Positions 5,652-11,250 of a stretch of DNA of 11,250 nt are shown one piece after another. The stretch lies in the NCBI GenBank assembly GCA_036279015.1, contig DASUJY010000068.1:1-11250 (forward strand), written 5' to 3'. The notes under the pieces are model-generated. The model had not been told where the DNA came from, ran no database searches, and saw only the letters and a list, made by a program, of their open reading frames with translations. The position numbers and the translations under genes are program-made. Source of the DNA: DATEOR01 sp036279015 (lineage in GTDB: Bacteria > Actinomycetota > Thermoleophilia > Gaiellales > Gaiellaceae). Positions within the stretch are counted from its first letter, which is position 1. Each line of letters starts with the position of its first letter.

Positions 5652-7771
5652 GCGATAGCTCCTTCCGGGGACGGGTCTTCGTTGGCTGGCTCCGGAGTCA
5701 GGACCGCGAGCTCCAGGAGCTTCCGGTCGTCCGGATGGAGAGGGAACGCGAGCGCAGCCGCGATCCGGCGGGCGTCATCGGGTGTCCGCTTGATCGTCTC
5801 GAGCCCACGGTTGGGCGCGAGCCGATCGGCACGCAGGCGGCGAGCGGCTGTCCGCGCGGCAAGCCCGCCGTTCCCGCCCGCGAGCATCGGGATCACCTCC
5901 GGGGCTCGTCCCGGCGTGCGCTCAGGGTCTTCTGGGGGCCGAGCATCGGCTTCGGATGTCACGAGTCGGCAGGCCGCATAGAGCCTGTCGATACCTTCGG
6001 GTCTTCGGGATGCGTGCGTGCTGCGCTGGTCGCAGGGGCCGCAGAGGCTGAACGCAAATGCGAGGCGAATGAGCCGTTCGTCGTCGGTCTCCCCTGCCAG
6101 GAATGCAGCGACGTCCGTGAGCCGTGCCCGCTGCTTCGGAGGAGCGTCATCGAGCGTGGCCCGACCTTCGAGGTCGCGGACGGCCTGGAGGGAGGCAAAT
6201 GCCACGAGCAGAGCCTCGGGCTGTCGCAGGCTGAGCTGCGTCCGGCTGCGCGTGCCAGACCAAGCGTAGCGGCGCTTTCCCGTCCGCTCGACCGGCTCCA
6301 CCAGCGAGCGCAGGCTCGTGCCCCCAACCCCACGGCCTACCGCTGCGAGCGCCCGCGCCAGGCGATGCTCGACCGAGTCCTCGAGCGCGCGGACGAGCCG
6401 GGCGTCGAGCCCGCCGAGCGGAGGGACGTGCGTCGGTTCCGATGTCGCGCGGCTGGCCGGACGCCGCGAGACGGCGAGCTGCGTTCTCGCGAGGGCGAGG
6501 AGCCACCGTTCGAGGGCCGATTGCTCGTCGGACGCCGACGCCACGTCCGCCGCCGCCCTGTCGAGCTCGCCGACACGATGACGCACCTGCGCTGAGTCGA
6601 CGCGCCTGGCCCTCGTGAGCCAACGGTCGGCGAGGCGGAGGAGTTCGACGGAGCGAACAGGGCGGACGCCCACGTGCCCGGCCGGTACCGCGACGTAGCT
6701 CCGCCCGAACCGCTCTGCATAGACGATCCGCTCGAAGGACGCGATCCCGCGATCGACGCCGACGTCAGCGGCTGCCCGCAGCATCTCGCGCCCGCTTCGA
6801 GCCTGGTGCCTTCCGTCTTGTGTCCTGCCCTCCGCGAAGAGTCTGTCGAGCGATGGGAGGCTTGCCGGCCGACGCCAGTCCGGCAGCCACGTCTCTCCCC
6901 GCGTCTTCGTGTCCGCGCTCGTTTCGAGCGAGCGGCCGAGGCGTGCGGTATCCCGGACGGTGAACGGAAACGACGTATAGTCCACGCTCAGTCGCCGGGC
7001 GACTCCGCCTCCGAAGAACAATGTTCCTTCTAGCAGGAGAACGAAGTCCCACGGGTTGACGATCGCGTTCTCCGCCGGGCCGCTGGAGGAGTTGGGGAGC
7101 CCCGCCCCGCCTGGATCAAACATGCCTATCGCGGCTGTCGTGAGCTCGACCGTCTCGCCGAAGACGGCACTCCGCAGGCGGCGGCTCGAGATCTCGGTGA
7201 AGCCTCGTCCGAAAAGCTGGGGCAGGCAGTCGATCAGTCGTGCGAGGAAGTTGTTCGAGAACTCGAGATGACCATCGTTCCCGCCGGTGCCGAGCAGCGG
7301 ATTCATCGACGGGCCGGCCTCGGCGAGAACCGTGCAGGCATCCAGCCACTCGAGCGCAGATTCGGGGCATGACGCGCGCCAACTCTCCAGGAGTACGTGC
7401 TTTTCCTTCTCGTCTGGTTTCCTCGGAGCCTTTCCGAGCAGCGCCCGAGCCGAGGCGATCGTCTCGCGCAGAGGAGCCAGTCGAGCGTGGTCGGTACCCT
7501 CGACCTCGTCGATCGCCGACATGTTGTCGCCGGGGTAGTAGCCGCTGCTACCGTTCCACGGGCTCGTGATCGGCGACGGCACGTACCTCTCCACGAAGAA
7601 GTCGACGAGCCCTGCCGCGTCGAGACGGCTTCGTAGCCACGCGAATCCCTCTCGATCCCACCAGAGGCGTGCGGTTGGATCGTCCTTCGCGACATGGCGG
7701 AACACCCCGAGCGCCTTGAGGTAGGAGAGCAGAGGCGTCGTCCGACAGCCGCGCAGCGCGAGATCAGGCAT
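5648..7771 (-). CDS. csx17: Csx17 (Cas8-type large subunit of type I-G)
   Basis: The protein has 707 residues. Csx17, also called Cas8u2 or Cas8g, is the large-subunit candidate of type I-G, presumed to read the PAM and help engage Cas3. The diagnostic N-terminus is LALRGCRTTPLLSYLKALGVFR (4-25). It is followed by PWNGSSGYYPGDN (71-83) and the family hallmark SMNPLLGTGGNDGHLEFSNN (155-174). A C-terminal block MLAGGNGG followed by a basic ARRLRADRLAP stretch also fits. The start is the ATG at 7771, because it begins directly with the conserved N-terminus and has GGAGG 6 nt upstream. The frame continues 66 codons further upstream into cas3, but that extension is low-complexity arginine/serine shadow sequence. 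The gene overlaps the cas3 end by 8 nt (ATGCCTGA) and csb1 by 4 nt (ATGA), so translation is likely coupled on both sides. No small subunit gene is found beside it. Confidence 0.95.
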   Translation of the reverse strand: MPDLALRGCRTTPLLSYLKALGVFRHVAKDDPTARLWWDREGFAWLRSRLDAAGLVDFFVERYVPSPITSPWNGSSGYYPGDNMSAIDEVEGTDHARLAPLRETIASARALLGKAPRKPDEKEKHVLLESWRASCPESALEWLDACTVLAEAGPSMNPLLGTGGNDGHLEFSNNFLARLIDCLPQLFGRGFTEISSRRLRSAVFGETVELTTAAIGMFDPGGAGLPNSSSGPAENAIVNPWDFVLLLEGTLFFGGGVARRLSVDYTSFPFTVRDTARLGRSLETSADTKTRGETWLPDWRRPASLPSLDRLFAEGRTQDGRHQARSGREMLRAAADVGVDRGIASFERIVYAERFGRSYVAVPAGHVGVRPVRSVELLRLADRWLTRARRVDSAQVRHRVGELDRAAADVASASDEQSALERWLLALARTQLAVSRRPASRATSEPTHVPPLGGLDARLVRALEDSVEHRLARALAAVGRGVGGTSLRSLVEPVERTGKRRYAWSGTRSRTQLSLRQPEALLVAFASLQAVRDLEGRATLDDAPPKQRARLTDVAAFLAGETDDERLIRLAFAFSLCGPCDQRSTHASRRPEGIDRLYAACRLVTSEADARPPEDPERTPGRAPEVIPMLAGGNGGLAARTAARRLRADRLAPNRGLETIKRTPDDARRIAAALAFPLHPDDRKLLELAVLTPEPANEDPSPEGAIA
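5659..5664 (-). promoter_or_regulatory. Strong ribosome binding site of csb1
   Basis: AAGGAG on the minus strand lies 7 nt before the csb1 ATG, within the csx17 coding end. Among the cas starts in this operon it is the best Shine-Dalgarno match I could find. It settles the csb1 start and suggests high translation of the backbone subunit. Confidence 0.75.
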
Positions 7772-10118
7772 CCCGCGCCTCCTCCTCCGCGCTCCTCCGC
7801 TGGTCCGCGGTTCTGAGAATCGCCTCCAGGAACGACAATCGGTAGGGCCCGAGACGTGCGAGGACGTCGAGGGCCATGTCCGTGAACGTTTCGCCTTCGT
7901 CCGAGCCGAGGTCGAGAGGCGAAAGATCGAGACGGCAGGCTGGTAGCGCGGCTCCCCCGCCGAGGTCAACGTCCGGAAGCTCGTCTCCTTCCCAGCATCC
8001 GAGCATGAACGCTCGGTCGTCGCCCGGCCATGGCTGCTCGCCGGGCAGGCTACGAGCTCCGAGGCGGACGCGTCCGTGGTGCGAAGCGATCAGGTATGCC
8101 ACGAGTGGTTCGGCGGAGTCGGTCTGAAGGTACGAGAGCAACGACGCCAGCTCGTGCCGGAAGCCGCGTCGCTCGTACCGGGCGGCGCGCCCGACGCGCT
8201 TGGCGATCAGCTCACCGGAGACGTCCTGCGGGACGCTGCCGGCTGCCATGGCAGTCTGGAAGACCGGATGAGCCTTCCCGGCGTCGTGATACCTGGCTGC
8301 TCTCCGTAGAGCCTTCGCCTCCTCGTCGGAGACGTGAGGACCCAGAGCGGCCAGCAATGTGTCGAGCGTCGCGCAGACCCCGTCGGTGTGCTGCGCGATC
8401 GTGAGCCAGACGCCGCGCTCGTTCGACAGCGGGTCCGAGTCAGCAGCCTCCGGCGTCGTCTCGATGTTGGGGACGATCGGCTTTACGTGCTGATCGAGCA
8501 GCGGATCGAACCCGCGTGTCGGCGCGTAGCATCCGAAGCCGACGTCCACGAGCAGCCGACTTCCGGGCCGCAGATCTTCCGGGCGTACCGCTCGCCATTC
8601 GCCGTCGATCGGGTCGAAACGCCAAACTCGCTTGGCGCGCGGCTCTTTCTTCATCACATTGCGCATCTCGCCGATCGCGGCGGGGCACAGCTCGTCGGCG
8701 GCGAGGTCTCTGTCGTCGGCCGAGGGCGGTTCGTCCTCGAGCTCGCGCCATGCGACCGAGACGGTCAGGTCGTCTCCGTCGCGGATATATCTCTGAACGT
8801 CGAGATCGAGCCCGGAGAGGTCTGGCGCCGTATCGAAGAGACGAGCGAAATCCCGGCGGCGGAGGACAAACCGACGAGGCGGCTCGCTCAGGGGCGCGTC
8901 GAGCGACTCGAGCGCGTCCGGCCCGACCGATTCTCCCTCCAAGTCGACGAGCTGTACCTGCGCAGCTGCAATCTCGTCTTGGTCGTAGGGAAGATGCTTC
9001 TTCGGAGCAGCCCAGAAGATCCGGGCGTCGGCCAGCTCTCCTCTGCGGTTGCAGCGGCCAAAGCGCTGGACGAGGCTCGCCCACGGCGCCGCCTCGGTGA
9101 ACAGCGTCGCAGCGCTGACGTCGATGCCGGCTTCGACGACCTGGGTGGCGACGGCGATTCGTCCCGAGCCATCGGGATCGATCGGACGGATCAGCGCCTC
9201 GACCGCAGCCCGCCGGTCGCCGGGCCGGAAGCGGGAATGGAGCAGCACCGTCTCCGCCTCGAGCTTCTTCTTGCCTGACAGCTTGGCTGCGAGCTCGCGG
9301 GCGGCCCCGACCGTGTTGACGATCACCAGGGTCAACGAACCGGGCCGGTGCTGCTCGGCGACGGCATCGGCGTCGATGCTGGGTGCTCGCTCGAGCCGTT
9401 TGTGCGCGGCGAGTCGCGGACCGAGCCCGGCGTCGCGGTCGCTGTCGTCGACCAGCAGGATCCGTTCCGGTGCCGAGCGGTCGACAGTCCGCAGCCACGC
9501 CGGATCGACGGTGGCCGACATCCAAACGCTCTGCACCGGGCCGACACTCACGGGGAACGCCGCTCGCAGCCCGTCGAGCTGAGCCGAGGTGGCCAGCGCT
9601 TCGCCCATGAGCTGGACTTCGTCGAACACCCAGAGCGCGTCGTTGTGCAGGAGCGCGTAGTGGATCGGCCATGCGTATCGCGACACTCCGTATCCCCGCA
9701 TGAGGGCACGCGACAGAAGCTGATCGAGCGTGCCGACGACGACGGCGTCGTCCTCCGGGCGTAACGTCCAGTCCCGGCTGACGCCGCCGCCCATCAGCTG
9801 GTGAACGGCGACGTCTCCGTGTCCCGCGCGATCGAGCTCCACACGGACGCGGGTGACGGTCTGTTCCACGAGCGCGCGCATCGGGAGGCAATAAACGAGC
9901 CGCCGGCCTGTCCTCTCTCGAACGTCTTTGCTCGCGAGACGCCGTCGCCACAGCCACCCCAGCGCCGCGGCCTCCGTCTTGCCCGCACCAGTTGGCACCC
10001 GGACGACCTCGGGAAGCTCCTCCGCGAGCGCATACCGACGCTGCCAGGGGAACGGAGCCTCGCCGCGGGTAGCCGCACGGAAAAGAGCGTCAAACGTGAT
10101 CGCTTTTTGTCCTGCCAC
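7764..10118 (-). CDS. cas3: Cas3, helicase with C-terminal HD nuclease
   Basis: This 784-residue protein is the target-degrading enzyme, recruited when the effector opens DNA; it unwinds and cuts the displaced strand. The superfamily 2 helicase comes first. It has motif I VPTGAGKTEA (41-50), motif II DEVQ (166-169, a DExH variant), motif III SAT (201-203), a motif V-like block ATQVVEAGIDVS (324-335) and motif VI QRFGRCNRRGE (351-361). The HD nuclease follows at the C-terminus, with H577 (AQHTDG), H611-D612 (RYHDAGKAHPVF), H655 (FRHELASLLSY) and H680-H681 (ASHHGRVRLG). This helicase-then-HD order is the reverse of the common Cas3 layout and is, to my knowledge, typical of the I-U/I-G branch. 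The start is GTG (10118), with AGGA 9 nt upstream. It is the first gene of the operon and its stop overlaps the csx17 start by 8 nt. All motifs look intact. Confidence 0.96.
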   Translation of the reverse strand: MAGQKAITFDALFRAATRGEAPFPWQRRYALAEELPEVVRVPTGAGKTEAAALGWLWRRRLASKDVRERTGRRLVYCLPMRALVEQTVTRVRVELDRAGHGDVAVHQLMGGGVSRDWTLRPEDDAVVVGTLDQLLSRALMRGYGVSRYAWPIHYALLHNDALWVFDEVQLMGEALATSAQLDGLRAAFPVSVGPVQSVWMSATVDPAWLRTVDRSAPERILLVDDSDRDAGLGPRLAAHKRLERAPSIDADAVAEQHRPGSLTLVIVNTVGAARELAAKLSGKKKLEAETVLLHSRFRPGDRRAAVEALIRPIDPDGSGRIAVATQVVEAGIDVSAATLFTEAAPWASLVQRFGRCNRRGELADARIFWAAPKKHLPYDQDEIAAAQVQLVDLEGESVGPDALESLDAPLSEPPRRFVLRRRDFARLFDTAPDLSGLDLDVQRYIRDGDDLTVSVAWRELEDEPPSADDRDLAADELCPAAIGEMRNVMKKEPRAKRVWRFDPIDGEWRAVRPEDLRPGSRLLVDVGFGCYAPTRGFDPLLDQHVKPIVPNIETTPEAADSDPLSNERGVWLTIAQHTDGVCATLDTLLAALGPHVSDEEAKALRRAARYHDAGKAHPVFQTAMAAGSVPQDVSGELIAKRVGRAARYERRGFRHELASLLSYLQTDSAEPLVAYLIASHHGRVRLGARSLPGEQPWPGDDRAFMLGCWEGDELPDVDLGGGAALPACRLDLSPLDLGSDEGETFTDMALDVLARLGPYRLSFLEAILRTADQRRSAEEEARDA
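7778..7782 (-). promoter_or_regulatory. Ribosome binding site that fixes the csx17 start
   Basis: GGAGG, part of a GGAGGAGGAGG run at the end of cas3, lies 6 nt before the ATG at 7771. It supports this start over the longer upstream open frame. Confidence 0.7.
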
Positions 10119-10127
10119 TTACGGTGG

Positions 10128-10131
10128 TCCT
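10128..10131 (-). promoter_or_regulatory. Ribosome binding site for the cas3 GTG start
   Basis: AGGA on the minus strand lies 9 nt before GTG 10118-10116. It supports use of the GTG, with residues MAGQKAITFDALF leading directly into the helicase. Confidence 0.55.
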
Positions 10132-10133
10132 GG

Positions 10134-10259
10134 ATGAGCTATAGAGTGACCTTGACAGATGGCGAGGACGGATACGTCGTCGCGGGATTGAGGCGCCATC
10201 GCAGACTGAAATCAGTCGCCTGGCCCGCTCTCCTTACGCCGCCGAACTCCTCCGAATAG
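10134..10259 (+). CDS. 41-codon frame with a HicB-like start, possible remnant
   Basis: An ATG at 10134 opens a 41-residue frame ending at TAG 10257-10259. The first 16-18 residues, MSYRVTLTDGEDGYVVAG, match the pattern of HicB-type antitoxins (Y-x-V-x-L, then E-D-G-Y-V-V), where a proline-rich PALPGC-like segment should follow. Instead the sequence turns basic (LRRHRRLKSVAW), and I could not recover the missing segment in the +1 frame. It may therefore be a truncated antitoxin relic, a small unknown protein, or coincidence. There is no clear ribosome site. The ATG lies 15 nt from the cas3 start on the other strand, so the frame overlaps the presumed cas3 promoter. No HicA-like partner is visible. 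Confidence 0.25.
   Translation: MSYRVTLTDGEDGYVVAGLRRHRRLKSVAWPALLTPPNSSE
10138..10143 (-). promoter_or_regulatory. Possible -10 element of the cas operon
   Basis: TATAGC on the minus strand lies 19 nt upstream of the cas3 GTG, in the only sizeable non-coding stretch before the operon. I see no good -35 at 16-18 nt, so an activator or another sigma factor may be needed, or the match is chance. It would give a very short leader before the AGGA ribosome site. Confidence 0.3.
10204..10217. promoter_or_regulatory. Inverted repeat GACTGA-AA-TCAGTC upstream of cas3
   Basis: Two perfect 6-bp arms separated by AA lie 86 nt upstream of the cas3 start, in one of the less GC-rich spots of the window. 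The size and symmetry would suit a dimeric regulator binding site. No regulator gene lies in the window, and one copy of a 12-bp symmetric match can occur by chance. Confidence 0.4.
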
Positions 10260-10348
10260 CGCACTTGTTCCCAGGCCGCCGACTGGCCGGCCGCGCGATG
10301 GGGCCGCCCTCGCCGTGCTTCCGTCCGTGCGCTCCCTGAGCAACGCGG
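10260..10348. other. Intergenic stretch between the cas upstream region and the toxin gene
   Basis: I see no gene in these 89 bp. The only structure is GGCCG/CGGCC arms at 10274-10292 around a 9-nt loop, which could be a weak hairpin at the 3' end of the toxin transcript. It lacks a U-tract, so a terminator call is not supported. Confidence 0.4.
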
Positions 10349-10774
10349 TCACGCGGGCACGTCGACCGTGGCGAAACCGCGTGCGCCCGCGGCGGCACGC
10401 AGTTCGACGTCGCTCGTCACGAGCACGCTCTGTTCGTCGGCGATCGCCTCGAACGAGGCGAGATGCACGGCGTCGTACCCGCGCAAACCGTGACCCTCGG
10501 CGAGGTCACCGGCCCGTTCGACGAGCGAGTCGGTTACCTCCACGCGATCGATCCCATCCCAGAGCCGGTCGACGAACGACCGGGCCGCGCGCGCCTGGGC
10601 CGGCGACACGCGCTCCATCCGCGACGCGCGAGCGAGCGCGGCTCGTGTCTCGGGGTACAGGATCAGCGAGGAGATGCGGGTTGACGAGGCGTCCCAGGTT
10701 TCGATCGCCGCGGCCGAGCCGGGCTCGTCGATCGCCAGCTTGACGAAGGCCGAAGCATCGAAGTAGGCGATCAC
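10349..10774 (-). CDS. vapC: PIN-domain toxin, VapC type
   Basis: The frame encodes 141 residues, typical for VapC. VapC toxins are ribonucleases of the PIN fold that cut specific tRNAs or rRNA when freed from their antitoxin. The acidic site is complete: D6 (AYFDASAFVKL), E42 (YPETRAALA), D101 (GYDAVHLAS) and D122 (VTSDVEL). The start is GTG (10774), overlapping the antitoxin stop as GTGA, which gives the tight coupling typical of type II toxin-antitoxin operons. The gene follows its antitoxin and points toward cas3, ending 230 bp before the cas3 start on the same strand. Read-through into the cas operon is therefore possible, since I see no clear terminator. The target RNA cannot be told from sequence. 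Confidence 0.9.
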   Translation of the reverse strand: MIAYFDASAFVKLAIDEPGSAAAIETWDASSTRISSLILYPETRAALARASRMERVSPAQARAARSFVDRLWDGIDRVEVTDSLVERAGDLAEGHGLRGYDAVHLASFEAIADEQSVLVTSDVELRAAAGARGFATVDVPA

Positions 10775-11025
10775 TCCTTGTCGCGGACGAGGTCGCTCAC
10801 GCGGCCGCGCGTCTCGAGCGGGGGAGGAAGCTTTCCGGTGATCGGTCTCGGGGCGGGCTGGACGAGGCCGGACGCGATCAACTCGTCGAGCCGGGTGCGG
10901 CCGTTCGCCGGAACGATGCGTGCGACCGGGCGCCCCCGGTCGGTCACGGTCAGCTCCTCCCCCGACTCGACTCGCTCGATGTATCGGCTCAGTTGGGCAC
11001 GAAGCTCGCGGATCCCGACGTTCAT
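10771..11025 (-). CDS. Phd/YefM-type antitoxin paired with the PIN toxin
   Basis: The frame encodes 84 residues. The N-terminal half, MNVGIRELRAQLSRYIERV followed by ESGEELTVTDRGRPVARIVP (1-39), is the classic Phd/YefM fold: a DNA-binding dimerisation domain with the family pattern R-E-L-x-x-x-L-S-x-Y and V-T-x-R-G-x-P-V-A-x-I. The C-terminal half is proline- and charge-rich, ending VSDLVRDKE, and is expected to wrap and neutralise the toxin. Such antitoxins usually repress their own operon. I chose the ATG at 11025 because the conserved domain starts there. A longer in-frame start at 11124 would add 33 unrelated residues overlapping panB. The stop overlaps the toxin start (GTGA). It begins 31 bp after the panB stop. 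Confidence 0.88.
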   Translation of the reverse strand: MNVGIRELRAQLSRYIERVESGEELTVTDRGRPVARIVPANGRTRLDELIASGLVQPAPRPITGKLPPPLETRGRVSDLVRDKE

Positions 11026-11031
11026 GCCGCC

Positions 11032-11060
11032 ATCGTCGCTGATGTAGGCACTTCCGTCAA
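11032..11060 (-). promoter_or_regulatory. Possible leaderless promoter of the toxin-antitoxin pair
   Basis: On the minus strand TTGACG (11060-11055) and GACGAT (11037-11032) are 17 nt apart, and the ATG at 11025 follows 6 nt after the second box. A transcript starting 6-7 nt downstream would begin at or beside the ATG, fitting the lack of a good Shine-Dalgarno there. The TTGACG overlaps the panB stop. The -10 is a weak match. Confidence 0.35.
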
Positions 11061-11250
11061 CTGTCTTGTAGCGACATGTCCGGGGTGGCGGCACGACCCC
11101 CGGTCTGGTCCTCGAAGGCCGCACGCTCCTCGTCCGAGATCGAGTACGTGTGCACCTCCTCGGGGAACCGGCGCGCGCGGACGTCGTCGGCGTAGGATTC
11201 CACGGCGTCGCGGATGGTCGTCGCGAGATCCGCGTAGCGCTTCACGAACC
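11057..11250 (-). CDS. panB: PanB, 3-methyl-2-oxobutanoate hydroxymethyltransferase (C-terminal part)
   Basis: Only the last 63 codons before the TGA at 11059-11057 are in the window; the rest lies beyond the right edge. The visible start FVKRYADLATTIRDAVESYA is the well-known C-terminal helix of PanB (family pattern F-V-[KR]-R-Y-A-x-L), followed by DDVRARRFPEEVHTYS. PanB transfers a hydroxymethyl group from 5,10-methylene-tetrahydrofolate to 3-methyl-2-oxobutanoate to give ketopantoate in vitamin B5/CoA synthesis, in the cytoplasm. Most PanB proteins end soon after the FP. This one continues about 34 residues, with an acidic stretch SDEERAAFEDQ and then TGGRAATPDMSLQDS, which may be a lineage-specific tail. 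As a housekeeping gene it marks the chromosomal flank of the defence cluster. Confidence 0.8.
   Translation of the reverse strand, partial: FVKRYADLATTIRDAVESYADDVRARRFPEEVHTYSISDEERAAFEDQTGGRAATPDMSLQDS

Noticed and set aside
7772..7969. A 66-residue N-terminal extension of Csx17.
   Set aside because: The extension is low-complexity serine/arginine sequence overlapping Cas3. The conserved N-terminus starts at the ATG at 7771, which has its own ribosome site.
8440..9957. A 505-codon minus-strand frame inside cas3, and a 314-codon antisense frame at 8334-9278.
   Set aside because: Both overlap the intact Cas3 frame with all helicase motifs. They show no domains and have shadow-like composition.
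10274..10292. GGCCG/CGGCC hairpin after the toxin gene as an intrinsic terminator.
   Set aside because: The stem is short, the loop is 9 nt, mismatches follow and no U-run is present.

Overview
The window is a GC-rich bacterial segment dominated by a complete type I-G CRISPR-Cas locus (formerly called I-U, the GSU0053/GSU0054 family). The strong GC bias at third codon positions, GTG starts, gene-on-gene overlaps and a probable leaderless promoter suggest a high-GC lineage, plausibly Actinomycetota. The sequence alone does not fix the taxon.

Layout, left to right. (1) Positions 2-154 (+): the C-terminal end of a membrane protein, Yip1-like. (2) 178-1028: a CRISPR array of twelve 36-nt repeats and eleven 35-40-nt spacers. 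Repeat ending, leader placement and cas gene direction all indicate leftward (minus strand) transcription. (3) 1029-1234: the leader, with a 7-bp palindrome almost touching the newest repeat. (4) 1235-10118, all on the minus strand and transcribed in the order cas3, cas8/csx17, cas7/csb1, cas5-cas6/csb2, cas4-cas1 fusion, cas2. These genes overlap or nearly abut, except for a 72-nt gap between csb2 and cas4-cas1. (5) 10119-10348: a regulatory/intergenic stretch with the presumed cas3 promoter, a 14-bp inverted repeat and, on the opposite strand, a 41-codon frame whose start resembles HicB antitoxins. (6) 10349-11025 (-): a toxin-antitoxin pair, Phd/YefM-type antitoxin followed by a PIN-domain (VapC-type) toxin. 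(7) 11057-11250 (-): the C-terminus of panB (ketopantoate hydroxymethyltransferase), cut by the window edge.

How it works together, from family knowledge. Cas4-Cas1 with Cas2 selects PAM-flanked DNA and inserts it at the leader end near 1028. The array is transcribed leftward, and the Cas6 part of Csb2 cuts the repeat hairpins. Csb2 (Cas5), Csb1 (Cas7 backbone) and Csx17 (Cas8) make the crRNA-guided effector, and Cas3 (helicase plus C-terminal HD nuclease) unwinds and degrades the target. All catalytic motifs I could check are intact, and eleven of twelve repeats are identical, so the system looks functional.

I found no gene of unknown function inside the cas operon and no clearly undescribed system. 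The least explained elements are the leader palindrome next to the array, the hairpin-rich csb2/cas4-cas1 gap, and the HicB-like frame with a palindrome in the cas3 upstream region.
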